Positions 9,178 to 17,987 of a stretch of 64,000 nt of DNA are shown here, piece after piece. The stretch spans positions 1,876,804 to 1,940,803 of the forward strand of contig NZ_CP040297.1 of assembly GCF_013393945.1 (NCBI RefSeq). The letters run 5' to 3'. The notes under the pieces were generated by a model. It had not been told where the DNA came from. It searched no databases and saw only the letters and a program-made list of their open reading frames with translations. Position 1 is the first letter of the stretch. Each line of letters opens with the position of its first letter. Source of the stretch: Nostoc sp. TCL26-01. Lineage in GTDB: Bacteria; Cyanobacteriota; Cyanobacteriia; Cyanobacteriales; Nostocaceae. A program made the translations under genes and the position numbers.

Positions 9178-9196
9178 CCTCTAGATTGACTAGAGG
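9178..9196 (-). terminator. Small hairpin between DUF2235 gene and lipoxygenase gene
   Basis: A 7-bp perfect stem cctctag/ctagagg with a 5-nt loop. Read on the minus strand it is followed by agttttct. It could attenuate or end transcription from the upstream hydrolase gene; the U tract is short. Confidence 0.35.
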
Positions 9197-9245
9197 GTGG
9201 CTCTTGTATGTCTAATTCAGAGATTAATTAAATAAGAGTCCGATA

Positions 9246-9480
9246 TATAGCGTTTCTCAGTTAAGTGAGGTACATATTTTTAGTCAACAGAGGCTATCGG
9301 CATTTCTCACAAGCCGTAGGGGCGGGTTAAGTGAGATATTGGTGAATCATGTCAGCATATCTGTTAACCCGCCCCTACAACCTCTGGACTAGACAGGTGT
9401 ACTTCATCGGCATGAAAATCGCCATAGCAGTTCTCGATTATGTGAGGTACAGTCTTCAACGAAATGTACCTCACTCCAGC
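9246..9480. repeat. Cluster of palindromic repeats upstream of the lipoxygenase gene
   Basis: There is a 15-bp perfect inverted repeat, gtaggggcgggttaa at 9316-9330 against its complement at 9364-9378, and a 10-bp hairpin gtgaggtaca/tgtacctcac at 9442-9474. Two fragments of a 'atagcg-ttctc-gtgaggtaca' element (about 9246 and 9424) are shared with the 73-bp element at 32877-32949. No gene is present. Confidence 0.7.
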
Positions 9481-9607
9481 GAGACAAGCTGTAAATATAG
9501 ACTTCTTACAAAAATTATGTAGGTCGAGAAAGACTCATTGCTGTTTTTACCGACTTTTGTAAGTAGTCTACGGGCTGGGGAAAATGCCAGAACTCCCAGA
9601 TACAAAT

Positions 9608-10615
9608 CTATTTGATTTTGGGTAGCACTTTTTCCAGATTCTTGGGTCGGTAGTCTTGGCGACTTTGCAAACGCTTGATGGCAGTTTCGTGAATCTCTTC
9701 AATTGCGTCTCCGATGTCCCGCAACTTAGTTCCTGCCAATTTAAACAGGCCTGGATCATTTTTAAAGTTACAGTCATAATCTGGTCTGATACCTGATGGA
9801 ATAGCATCGATATTAAAGTCTAGGCCTAAACCTAAGTCGCTGATGGAATTGATCACCCATTGCAAGACACCATCAGATAAGCCTCGGTGTTCTTCTGTGC
9901 CACCACCAACACAACCATGCTCACCAGGGAACCATCTTTGAATTAACCTCTGATTTTCCGCATCAGGATTCTTTTTCATGGGGGTTACTTCAAACAGGGC
10001 GCGGATTTCGTCAATTGCCATAGCGTGTAAGGCATTCTGAACGGATTTGTTCAAAGTGGTGTCGTGGAATTTATATCGCTGATTAATGCGATCTTCAAAC
10101 TGTTTGAAAGCACCTAACTTAGGAATACCTAAAGCTCCAACAGTGTCGAAACAACCAAGCAAAGTAATGGGAACGCGATCGCCATATGTATCCCGATATT
10201 CAACTGCTTCTTTATCTTTTGGTTTCACACCCCGGTTGCGATAAAGTTCATAGGCTTCTGGCGCTCTATTAATATGACTACGCTCTAGCAGACCAGAACA
10301 ATAAATCATCCCTGCTAAACTTCTGACTGTGTAAGCTCCACGACTGAAGCCAAATAGATATATTTCGTCACCAGAAACATAGTTAAGACAGAGAAACCGA
10401 TAGGCATCTTGGATGTTTAAATCTATACCAGTTCCCATCGCTCCCCCTAAAAGCTTCTGTGTCTCTGTCCCAATCCCTTGGTCATAAAACACGATTTGGG
10501 GAATGCCATCATCAGATGCAGGTTTCACAGCTTGAGCTAGCTTGACTATATTGCTGGGGCAAGAACTCTTCAAATCTTGCCAAGTTCCATCACAGCAAAC
10601 AACCAGGCGCTTCAT
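9608..10615 (-). CDS. DUF2235 alpha/beta hydrolase (phospholipase-like)
   Basis: 335 residues starting MKRLVVCCDGTWQD, the signature opening of DUF2235. The nucleophile elbow is GFSRGAY with Ser91. FYDQGIGT, LLGCFDTVGALG and ALHAMAIDEIRALFEV further support the family. DUF2235 occurs in type VI lipase effectors (Tle1) and stand-alone hydrolases; lipase activity is inferred. There is no signal peptide. It is the upstream member of the three-gene minus-strand group with lipoxygenase and the catalase-like protein, and could supply free fatty acid. The 530-bp repeat-rich gap to the lipoxygenase means co-transcription is not assured. Confidence 0.85.
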   Translation of the reverse strand: MKRLVVCCDGTWQDLKSSCPSNIVKLAQAVKPASDDGIPQIVFYDQGIGTETQKLLGGAMGTGIDLNIQDAYRFLCLNYVSGDEIYLFGFSRGAYTVRSLAGMIYCSGLLERSHINRAPEAYELYRNRGVKPKDKEAVEYRDTYGDRVPITLLGCFDTVGALGIPKLGAFKQFEDRINQRYKFHDTTLNKSVQNALHAMAIDEIRALFEVTPMKKNPDAENQRLIQRWFPGEHGCVGGGTEEHRGLSDGVLQWVINSISDLGLGLDFNIDAIPSGIRPDYDCNFKNDPGLFKLAGTKLRDIGDAIEEIHETAIKRLQSRQDYRPKNLEKVLPKIK

Positions 10616-11099
10616 ATTTTCTAGCCTCCAGTTAACTACGTGGATTTGATATTGAGTGTTTGATTAGTATCGATGCCAGAAATTTCGCCATAGCTAAAAT
10701 AATGGCAAAATTAACTCTTGATAGTTAAATATTCAGTATTTTTCTGGGTTTAAGCGCATTTGTATCGAAAGATTTAATTATTACGCTTGTTTAGCAATTA
10801 TTAGCGTAACTTCTGAACTAGTTTATACCCATATACGGTATATAAAATTTAACTTTTCTTGCTGATGACTCAGCAGGGGATTTAGAGGTGCTGACAAGTC
10901 TGGATATTTGACATAAGAGGAAAATAGCAAAGTATATTGGGTGAGTGCGATCGCACCACTCAACAAAGTCTGAAAAATATTAGGTTTGACTCCGCTAGCG
11001 GTAATCACAAACGTCGGAATGCTAGGTCTTTTGGGAAACTGGTCAATAGCAGTCTACAATAGTAGCCTGGAGTCAGGATTATGCCCAAATAGTGATTGT
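10616..11099. other. Divergent intergenic region (DUF2235 / gatB)
   Basis: An AT-rich 480-bp spacer between divergent genes, presumably with both promoters. A short inverted repeat (gccatagctaaaataatggc, 10690-10709) is the only structure noted. The gatB frame stays open upstream to 10986, but the residues there do not look like GatB. Confidence 0.5.
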
Positions 11100-12575
11100 A
11101 TGAGTGCTGCTACAACTGTAAAAACTGAGTATGAAGCGATTATTGGTCTAGAAACTCACTGTCAACTAGCTACCAATACTAAGATTTTCTCTAATAGTTC
11201 TACAGCTTTCGGGGCAGACCCCAATACTAACATTGACCCCGTGTGTATGGGTTTACCCGGTGTTCTGCCTGTACTTAACGAAAAAGTCTTAGAATACGCT
11301 GTGAAAGCAGGTTTGGCACTGAATTGTCAAATCGCTAGATATAGCAAATTTGACCGTAAACAGTATTTTTATCCGGATTTACCGAAAAATTATCAAATTT
11401 CTCAATATGACCTACCCATAGCCGAGCATGGATGGATAGAAATTGAATTGTTAGATGCTGAGGGTAATCCCACGCGCAAACGTATCGGTGTGACACGCTT
11501 GCACATGGAAGAAGACGCAGGCAAACTAGTACACGCGGGTAGCGATCGCCTCGCCGGTTCTACCTATTCTTTGGTAGACTACAATCGTGCAGGTGTGCCA
11601 TTAGTCGAAATTGTCTCGGAACCAGATATTCGTTCTGGACAAGAAGCTGCCGAATATGCTCAAGAATTACGCCGGATTATGCGTTATCTCGGTGTAAGTG
11701 ATGGCAATATGCAAGAAGGTTCTCTGCGTTGCGATGTCAACATTTCTGTGCGTCCTGTGGGACAAGAAAAGTTTGGCACGAAGGTAGAGATTAAAAACAT
11801 GAACTCCTTCAACGCCATTCAACGGGCAATTGAATACGAAATTGAACGACAAATCGCCGCCGTCGAAGCTGGGGAACCCATCATTCAAGAAACACGGTTG
11901 TGGGAAGAAGGAACACAACGCACAATTAGTATGCGGGTAAAGGAAGGTTCCAGCGATTACCGCTATTTCCCCGAACCAGATTTAGCACCTATTGAAGTGT
12001 CAGATGAGCAACTAAATCATTGGCGCAGTGAATTACCAGAACTACCAGCCCAAAAACGCCATCGTTATGAAAACGAGTTAGGACTTTCAGCCTACGACAC
12101 ACGAGTGTTGACAGAAGAAGTTGCTGTATCAGTCTATTTTGAAGCAGCGATCGCATCTGGCGCAAGTCCCAAAGCCGCAGCCAACTGGATTACTCAAGAT
12201 ATCGCCGGCTACCTCAATAAGCAAAAACTCCACATCACTGAAATTGGCTTAACTCCCGCTAATCTGGCTGATGTGATTACACGCATTGAAACTGGTAAAA
12301 TTAGCAACGCCCAAGCTAAACAAAAATTACCAGACTTACTTACAGGGGTGTCTCCAGAAACAGCCTTCGCTGGGCAAGAATTGATTACAGATCCCAGCGT
12401 TTTAGCGCCCATTGTAGACGAAGTAATCGCCGCTAACCCCAAAGAACTAGAAAAGTATCGCAACGGTAACGTCAATCTTAAAGGCTTTTTTGTCGGTCAA
12501 GTCTTGAAAAAAACCAACAAACGTGCTGATCCTAAGCTTACCAATGAATTGGTAGATCAGAAGTTGAATGAGTGA
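11100..12575 (+). CDS. gatB: Aspartyl/glutamyl-tRNA(Asn/Gln) amidotransferase subunit B
   Basis: 491 residues from the ATG at 11100 (MSAATTVKTEYEAIIGLETHC). The open frame reaches 38 codons further upstream, but GatB conservation begins at YEAIIGLETH. Family motifs include GADPNTNIDPVCMGLPG, FYPDLPKNYQISQYD, EEDAGK, DYNRAGVPLVEIV and DVNISVR, plus the C-terminal YqeY-like domain. With GatA and GatC it transamidates misacylated Glu-tRNA(Gln)/Asp-tRNA(Asn) in the cytoplasm. The stop codon is formed at the start of an STRR tract (gagtgagtgatgag), so the final residues (LNE) may be repeat-derived. Confidence 0.97.
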   Translation: MSAATTVKTEYEAIIGLETHCQLATNTKIFSNSSTAFGADPNTNIDPVCMGLPGVLPVLNEKVLEYAVKAGLALNCQIARYSKFDRKQYFYPDLPKNYQISQYDLPIAEHGWIEIELLDAEGNPTRKRIGVTRLHMEEDAGKLVHAGSDRLAGSTYSLVDYNRAGVPLVEIVSEPDIRSGQEAAEYAQELRRIMRYLGVSDGNMQEGSLRCDVNISVRPVGQEKFGTKVEIKNMNSFNAIQRAIEYEIERQIAAVEAGEPIIQETRLWEEGTQRTISMRVKEGSSDYRYFPEPDLAPIEVSDEQLNHWRSELPELPAQKRHRYENELGLSAYDTRVLTEEVAVSVYFEAAIASGASPKAAANWITQDIAGYLNKQKLHITEIGLTPANLADVITRIETGKISNAQAKQKLPDLLTGVSPETAFAGQELITDPSVLAPIVDEVIAANPKELEKYRNGNVNLKGFFVGQVLKKTNKRADPKLTNELVDQKLNE

Positions 12576-12850
12576 GTGATGAGTGCTGAGTGAGGGAGTG
12601 AGAGAGTGCTGAGTGATGAGTGAGGGAGATAGGAAAACTCATTACTCGTTACTCGTTACGCATTGGACATCTCCAGGAATTAATTCTGCGTTGCCCGAAA
12701 TCCTTGTAGAGACGTTGCAGTGCAACGTCTCTACATTCATTTTCACCAGATTTCTATTACTCGTTACTCGTTACTCATGACTCAGCACTCAGCACTCAGC
12801 ACTTAGCACTTAGCACTCATGACTCAGCACTCAGCACTCATGACTCGTTA
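12565..12850. repeat. STRR tract downstream of gatB with embedded palindrome
   Basis: Repeated gagtgctgagtg/gagtgaggg units, then inverted forms (actcgttactcg, cactcagcactcag) up to the MscS gene's stop codon. The 29-bp palindrome (12706-12734) lies within. The whole block sits between two convergent genes and can form long hairpins, so it may serve as a bidirectional terminator. Confidence 0.8.
12706..12734. repeat. 29-bp palindromic element (gtagagacgttgca half-site)
   Basis: Near-perfect palindrome of the family also found at 854, 17019, 22608, 41724, 44340 and 62139; the two halves are separated by one base (g). Confidence 0.9.
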
Positions 12851-13699
12851 CTAAATCACAGGTGAAGGAATGACAGAACTTGTGCCATTGTCAGCTGGAA
12901 CATTCAATCCATAGCGTTGTTCGGGGACTGGATAACCGGCTTCGCCGAAAGTTTCGCGGATGGTTCTATTGGTGTCGAAATAAACTTGCCAATAGTGTTC
13001 ATTATCGCAGTAGGGACGTACTGCTAATACTGGCCCTGCTAGATTGAAAGTGAGAATTTCTACATCTGGTGCAGGGTTATCTAAGACATTGGGAATTTGG
13101 CTAATTCTCGCTCTTAAAAGTGCGATCGCTTGGTTATGATCAACTTCATGATGTAGTTGTGCTAACAGATCAACACGACGGTAGGGGTTAGCAGAGAAGT
13201 TTTGGATATTATCAGCAAAGATTTTGTTATTGGCAACAATTGTCAACACATTGTCAGGCGTGTTGATATTTGTCGTGAACAGTCCAATTTCTGTAACTGT
13301 TCCTGTCACACCGCCGGCAGTGATGAAGTCACCAAGCTTAAAAGGACGAAAGATAATTAAAAAAGCACCAGCTGCAAAGTTAGCCAAAAGTCCACCCCAG
13401 GCAGCCCCAATTGCCACACCAGCTGCCGCCAGCAAGGCTGCAAAGGAGGTAGTTTCAACGCCGAAGAAACCGAGAATTGCCACAATCAAAACAATTCTCA
13501 GTGTGACACTAATAATATTTAGCAAATAGGTAATTAGTGTCGGCTCAACATTTTGACCCCGGAAAGCACGCCGGACTAACCTGAGAGCAAAATCAATTAA
13601 CTTTTGGGCAATCAACCATAAAGCGATCGCACCTACAACTTTTAGTCCAAACTGTGTTAAAAGTTGGACAGCAGTTTGTCCAATTTGTTGAAAATTCAT
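12851..13699 (-). CDS. MscS-family mechanosensitive channel
   Basis: 282 residues with membrane helices at about 15-35 and 60-85 and a glycine/alanine-rich pore helix (LLAAAGVAIGAAWGGLLANFAAG) near 90-112, followed by FRPFKLGDFI and the beta domain (GTVTEIGLFTTNI, NNKIFADNIQNFS), the standard MscS core. It would release solutes on hypo-osmotic shock across the inner membrane. Length is typical of small MscS proteins. ATG at 13699 is the start. Convergent with gatB across the STRR block. Confidence 0.93.
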   Translation of the reverse strand: MNFQQIGQTAVQLLTQFGLKVVGAIALWLIAQKLIDFALRLVRRAFRGQNVEPTLITYLLNIISVTLRIVLIVAILGFFGVETTSFAALLAAAGVAIGAAWGGLLANFAAGAFLIIFRPFKLGDFITAGGVTGTVTEIGLFTTNINTPDNVLTIVANNKIFADNIQNFSANPYRRVDLLAQLHHEVDHNQAIALLRARISQIPNVLDNPAPDVEILTFNLAGPVLAVRPYCDNEHYWQVYFDTNRTIRETFGEAGYPVPEQRYGLNVPADNGTSSVIPSPVI

Positions 13700-13839
13700 A
13701 ACTGTATCTAATTTTGGTGTTTATCAAAAAACATACCGGAAATTCAAGATAAACAGCGTATAGATACTTTTTTTTAAGATTTCCTACTTTGGACTGAGTA
13801 CAAACTCACTCCTGCTATGCTGTCCGTACCGTCTTTCAG

Positions 13840-13919
13840 CAACTTTCCCAGAATTGACTTTAACTGCGGCACAGATTTTTCTAGCTAGCAACAATCAAGA
13901 CTGGAGCAAACTAACATGA
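13840..13919 (+). pseudogene. 3' remnant of a third Uma2 gene copy
   Basis: These 80 bp are almost identical to the last about 25 codons of the Uma2 gene ending at 14557 (FPELTLTAAQIFLASNNQDWSKLT then TGA) and overlap the next ATG in the same ATGA manner. The rest of the copy is missing, so at least three tandem copies once existed. Confidence 0.85.
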
Positions 13920-14557
13920 CTCAAACCTTAAGTAAACTAGTTACATTCGATGAATTTGTTACTAAATATCCTGATGGTACAGGGAAACGTTATGAATTGC
14001 ATGACGGAGTAGTAGTCGAAATGCCCCAACCAACAGGTGATCATGAAGAGATTATTCTATATTTAGTCGAGCAACTGACTTTAGAATACAGTCGCCTTCG
14101 TCTCCCTTATGGCATTCCTAAAACAGTATTAGTTAAACCACAGGAAAATGAAGTAGCTTATTCTCCAGATATACTATTGTTAAATCGTCCCAATTTAGTC
14201 AACGAAGCACTGTGGAAAAAAGCATCAACTGTGACTCAATCTGCATCAATTCCTTTGGTAATTGAAGTTGTCAGCACTAATTGGCGCGATGATTATTTCA
14301 GCAAATTGAGTAAATATGAGGAAATGGGCATTCCTGAATACTGGATTGTTGATTATGCCGCGTTAGGTGGTAAGCGGTTTATTGGTAATCCTAAACAACC
14401 AACTATCTCAGTTTATTCATTAGTGGAAGATGAATACCAACTCCAGCAATTCCAAAATCAAGAACGCATTCAATCACCAACTTTCCCAGAATTGACTTTA
14501 ACTGCAGCACAGATTTTTCTAGCTGGCAACAATCAAGACTGGAGCAAACCAACATGA
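13916..14557 (+). CDS. Uma2-family (DUF820) PD-(D/E)XK nuclease-fold protein, copy 1
   Basis: 213 residues. The nuclease-like core is visible as YSPDILLL (Asp) and PLVIEVVS (Glu-x-Val-Ser), followed by DYFSKLSKYEEMGIPEYWIVD. Uma2 proteins are abundant in cyanobacteria; their biological role is not established. It is nearly identical to the next gene except for residues about 45-65 (IILYLVEQLTLEYSRLRL here). The stop overlaps the start of copy 2 by 4 nt (ATGA), so the pair is probably translationally coupled. Confidence 0.9.
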   Translation: MTQTLSKLVTFDEFVTKYPDGTGKRYELHDGVVVEMPQPTGDHEEIILYLVEQLTLEYSRLRLPYGIPKTVLVKPQENEVAYSPDILLLNRPNLVNEALWKKASTVTQSASIPLVIEVVSTNWRDDYFSKLSKYEEMGIPEYWIVDYAALGGKRFIGNPKQPTISVYSLVEDEYQLQQFQNQERIQSPTFPELTLTAAQIFLAGNNQDWSKPT

Positions 14558-15192
14558 CTCAAACCTTAAGTAAACTAGTTACATTCGATGAATTTGTTAC
14601 CAAATATCCTGATGGTACAGGGAAACGTTATGAACTGCATGATGGAGTAGTAGTCGAAATGCCCCAACCAACAGGTGATCATGAGGAGGTAGTAGGATTC
14701 TTAGGTTTTGAAATTACTAGGGAGTGTATTAAATTAAATCTTCCCTATTTCATACCCAAAACAGTATTAGTTAAACCACAGGAAAATGAAGTAGCTTATT
14801 CTCCAGATATACTATTGTTAAATCGTCCCAATTTAGTCAACGAAGCACTGTGGAAAAAAGCATCAACTGTGACTCAATCTGCATCAATTCCTTTGGTAAT
14901 TGAAGTTGTCAGCACTAATTGGCGCGATGATTATTTCAGCAAATTGAGTAAATATGAAGAGATGGGCATTCCTGAATACTGGATTGTCGATTATGCCGCG
15001 TTAGGTGGTAAGCGGTTTATTGGTAATCCTAAACAACCAACTATCTCAGTTTATTCATTAGTGGAAGATGAATACCAACTCCAGCAATTCCAAAATCAAG
15101 AACGCATTCAATCACCAACTTTCCCAGAATTGACTTTAACTGCAGCACAGATTTTTCCAGATGGAAATACAATCATAGAAAGTCGATTTTAG
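14554..15192 (+). CDS. Uma2-family (DUF820) PD-(D/E)XK nuclease-fold protein, copy 2
   Basis: 212 residues, a tandem duplicate of the preceding gene. The DNA is close to identical over the first about 130 bp and from about 14755 on, while residues about 45-65 diverge (VVGFLGFEITRECIKLNL) and the last few residues differ (FPDGNTIIESRF). The same PD-(D/E)XK core is present. The pattern of one divergent block between near-identical flanks suggests recombination or gene conversion among copies. Function unknown beyond the fold. Confidence 0.9.
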   Translation: MTQTLSKLVTFDEFVTKYPDGTGKRYELHDGVVVEMPQPTGDHEEVVGFLGFEITRECIKLNLPYFIPKTVLVKPQENEVAYSPDILLLNRPNLVNEALWKKASTVTQSASIPLVIEVVSTNWRDDYFSKLSKYEEMGIPEYWIVDYAALGGKRFIGNPKQPTISVYSLVEDEYQLQQFQNQERIQSPTFPELTLTAAQIFPDGNTIIESRF

Positions 15193-15255
15193 CTCACGTC
15201 ATAATTAAAGCGATAATTTTCCTTCGTATAGATAATTTTTTAAGATTTACTACTT

Positions 15256-15477
15256 TTAGCTCTCATCTTGTTGTTTTCTTCGTTCTTCAATTCGAGCAAA
15301 TATTTCATCGATAGTTGGGTTTCCCAATATTTCGTCTCTATCATTTGTGTAATCTCCACTGCCTTTTTCATATTGCTGCATAAATCGTGCCATACCGGCA
15401 GGGCCAAGAGCTTGAGTCAATGCTTCTATTCCTAACCTTCTAATTTCAGATTGAGTCAACTTAGTCACGTCTAGCAT
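15256..15477 (-). CDS. Small conserved cyanobacterial protein, possible orphan antitoxin
   Basis: 73 residues, highly charged, starting MLDVTKLTQSEIRRLGIEAL, with LGPAGMARFMQQYEKGSGDYT in the middle. Proteins of this type recur in filamentous cyanobacteria, often near toxin-antitoxin genes, but no toxin partner is adjacent here. Function is therefore not assigned. It is convergent with the Uma2 genes and divergent from leuB (98 bp). Confidence 0.7.
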   Translation of the reverse strand: MLDVTKLTQSEIRRLGIEALTQALGPAGMARFMQQYEKGSGDYTNDRDEILGNPTIDEIFARIEERRKQQDES

Positions 15478-15575
15478 CTATTACCCCCAATATCTAAATA
15501 AATTAAACATTCCATAAGTACATCTTGCTCGGTATGATATTTAATCTGCAAGCATTTACCGAGTGAAACCCAGCT

Positions 15576-16664
15576 ATGACTCAGAACTACCGAATTACCT
15601 TACTCCCTGGCGATGGCATTGGCCCTGAAATTATGGCAGTGGCGGTAGATGTGCTAAAGGTTGTAGGCAAGCAATTTGATATCCAGTTTGATTTTTCAGA
15701 AGCTTTGATTGGTGGTGCAGCCATTGACGCTACAGGCGAACCCCTACCAGCTGCGACTCTAGAGACTTGCCGCAATAGTGATGCTGTGTTGCTTGCTGCC
15801 ATTGGTGGTTATAAGTGGGATACTTTACCATCGCATCAACGCCCAGAAGCGGGTTTGCTGGGACTACGGGCTGGCTTGGAACTCTTTGCTAATTTACGTC
15901 CGGCTCAAATTCTCCCCCAGTTAATTGATGCCTCAACTTTGAAGCGGGAAGTTGTGGAAGGTGTGGATATTATGGTGGTGCGGGAACTGACTGGGGGGAT
16001 TTATTTTGGTAAACCCAAAGGCATTTTTACGACCGAGACTGGTGAGAAACGCGGGGTCAATACAATGGTGTACACTGAATCTGAAATTGATCGTATTGGT
16101 AGAGTCGCTTTTGCAGCAGCCCAAAAACGTGGGGGTAAACTTTGCTCTGTTGATAAAGCCAATGTGTTAGAAGTATCTCAATTATGGCGCGATCGCATCA
16201 CCAAATTGTCTGAAGAATACCCAGATGTGGAACTCTCTCATTTATATGTAGATAATGCAGCCATGCAACTAGTCCGCGCTCCTAAGCAGTTTGATACTAT
16301 TGTCACAGGTAATTTATTTGGGGATATTCTCTCAGATGCAGCTGCGATGCTGACTGGTAGTATTGGGATGTTGCCCTCTGCTAGTCTCGGCGCTTCTGGC
16401 CCTGGTGTGTTTGAACCTGTCCACGGTTCAGCCCCAGATATCGCCGGACTTGATAAAGCTAATCCCCTAGCTCAAGTTTTGAGTGCTGCGATGATGCTAC
16501 GCTATGGCTTAAACCAACCCCAGGCCGCCGACAAAATAGAACAAGCTGTATTGCAAGTTTTAGAGCAAGGCGATCGCACAGGCGATATAATGTCTGTGGG
16601 TATGAATCTCTTGGGTTGCCGTGCTATGGGTGACTCTCTCATCAAAGCGTTAGAAAAACAGTAA
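15576..16664 (+). CDS. leuB: 3-isopropylmalate dehydrogenase
   Basis: 362 residues, the usual length. It catalyses NAD-dependent oxidative decarboxylation of 3-isopropylmalate in leucine synthesis (cytoplasm). Diagnostic segments are [42 protein letters not shown], the metal-binding/catalytic block [36 protein letters not shown], and the nucleotide site [15 protein letters not shown] at 15576 is clear from the conserved N-terminus. Confidence 0.97.
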   Translation: MTQNYRITLLPGDGIGPEIMAVAVDVLKVVGKQFDIQFDFSEALIGGAAIDATGEPLPAATLETCRNSDAVLLAAIGGYKWDTLPSHQRPEAGLLGLRAGLELFANLRPAQILPQLIDASTLKREVVEGVDIMVVRELTGGIYFGKPKGIFTTETGEKRGVNTMVYTESEIDRIGRVAFAAAQKRGGKLCSVDKANVLEVSQLWRDRITKLSEEYPDVELSHLYVDNAAMQLVRAPKQFDTIVTGNLFGDILSDAAAMLTGSIGMLPSASLGASGPGVFEPVHGSAPDIAGLDKANPLAQVLSAAMMLRYGLNQPQAADKIEQAVLQVLEQGDRTGDIMSVGMNLLGCRAMGDSLIKALEKQ

Positions 16665-16752
16665 TTTTTCCAAAAAAACGGGCAATTTGGCAACCGTCTG
16701 TGGATGTTTCGGCTAAACTGTAAGCAAAATCTAGCAATCACATAACAGCATA

Positions 16753-17019
16753 GTGTACGCTTTAAAACAAGGACAAGGAAAAGTTAACTTCACTGCCCCG
16801 AAGAACCAGTCCCCTCTGATTGATCCTGCTGTCATCAGAGCTGCGGGGCAAATTTACTATACTCACTGTGAGGTACACCCGGAAATAGCCGGACAGCCTT
16901 CAGGTGTGGCTATCAATCGTTTGACACATCGCGGTAAAGTAATTTTTACAAATCAACCAGTTTTGCTACCCCAAGAATGTTTTGTGCCATTGAGTCAAAT
17001 TGAATCTCATATGTATTAG
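16753..17019 (+). CDS. Conserved cyanobacterial hypothetical protein, 88 aa
   Basis: Starts at GTG 16753 (MYALKQGQGKVNF in translation); there is no better ATG. Soluble, no signal. It has a conserved-looking middle (IDPAVIRAAGQIYYTHCEVHPEI) and a C-terminus resembling a small beta-barrel (RGKVIFTNQPVLLPQECF). No function recognised. It lies 88 bp after leuB on the same strand and its stop is followed directly by the palindromic repeat at 17019. Confidence 0.7.
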   Translation: MYALKQGQGKVNFTAPKNQSPLIDPAVIRAAGQIYYTHCEVHPEIAGQPSGVAINRLTHRGKVIFTNQPVLLPQECFVPLSQIESHMY

Positions 17020-17047
17020 TAGAGACGTTGCACTGCAACGTCTGTAC
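17019..17047. repeat. 29-bp palindromic element, adjoining a stop codon
   Basis: A family copy with one mismatch in the right half (tctgtac). It begins on the last base of the preceding stop codon and is followed by a duplicated acgtctgtacaaaaatc tract. Confidence 0.85.
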
Positions 17048-17152
17048 AAAAATCAAACGTCTGTACAAAAATCATTGGTCATTGGTCATTAGTTAATAGT
17101 CAAGTTACTATCGACAATCGAGAAAAGATCAGCGACAAATGACACAGGACTT

Positions 17153-17974
17153 GTGACATATGATTATATGGATACTTTGATAGTAACCCTGGCGAGTATG
17201 TTTGTGTTCGCCTTGGGTGCGTCTATAGGCAGCTTTATTAATGTGGTAGTGTATCGATTACCGGCGAAATTGTCTCTGTTGTGGCCGCCTTCTCGTTGTC
17301 CCCATTGCTTAAACCAACTCCAGGCTTATGATAATGTCCCGGTATTGGGTTGGCTATGGTTGAAAGGTCGATGTCGTTATTGTCAAAGTCATATTTCTTG
17401 GCGCTACCCTGTGGTAGAAGCAATCACAGGTATCATGTTTCTCTTAATATTTTGGTTATTTCCATTTTCTATTATTACGTTAGGTTACTGGGCATTTTGT
17501 AGCTGGTTACTGGCATTATCCCTGATTGATTTAGATACCATGACATTACCCAATCCCTTAACTAAATCCGGGTTAGTGTTGGGGTTAATCTTTCAAATGA
17601 TCGTCGGATATACCGATGCTAGCTGGGCAGGATTAGCTAGACACCTAATTATAGGCATAGTCGGGGCTGTATTGGGTCTATGGTTATTTGATGCGATCGC
17701 TATTCTGGGAATTTTCCTACAAAAAGAGGCTATGGGTGCAGGTGATGCCAAACTCGCTGCCATGATGGGTGCTTGGTTGGGTTGGCGATATTTACTTCTA
17801 GCCGGATTTGTAGCCTGTACAATTGGCGCATTGGTAGGCATAGGTGCTATTCTCCTCTCACAACGCAAATGGGGACAAAAAATTCCTTTCGGCCCTTTTC
17901 TGGCATTAGGATCGATTATCACCATATTTGGCGGCAAACCAATTCTTTCTGCTTACCTGGGGTTATTTTCTTAG
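17153..17974 (+). CDS. pilD: Prepilin peptidase / N-methyltransferase (A24 family)
   Basis: 273 residues from GTG 17153 (an AGGA lies just upstream; ATG at 17168 is an alternative). It is an inner-membrane protein of about eight helices. The N-terminal cytoplasmic loop has two Cys pairs (CPHC and CRYC), the methyltransferase/zinc element. The aspartyl protease residues lie in LIDLDTMTLPNPLT and GAGDAKLAAMMGAWLG (GxGDxK). It cleaves and methylates type IV prepilins for pili, motility and competence. The stop lies 13 bp from the stop of the convergent exoprotein gene. Confidence 0.95.
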   Translation: MTYDYMDTLIVTLASMFVFALGASIGSFINVVVYRLPAKLSLLWPPSRCPHCLNQLQAYDNVPVLGWLWLKGRCRYCQSHISWRYPVVEAITGIMFLLIFWLFPFSIITLGYWAFCSWLLALSLIDLDTMTLPNPLTKSGLVLGLIFQMIVGYTDASWAGLARHLIIGIVGAVLGLWLFDAIAILGIFLQKEAMGAGDAKLAAMMGAWLGWRYLLLAGFVACTIGALVGIGAILLSQRKWGQKIPFGPFLALGSIITIFGGKPILSAYLGLFS

Positions 17975-17987
17975 CACTCACGTACTT

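Noticed and set aside
10823..11008. Minus-strand 61-codon frame upstream of gatB
   Set aside because: No domain, no ribosome site, lies in the divergent promoter region; likely chance.
10986..11099. 38-codon upstream extension of gatB
   Set aside because: The residues do not match GatB and the conserved N-terminus starts at the ATG at 11100.
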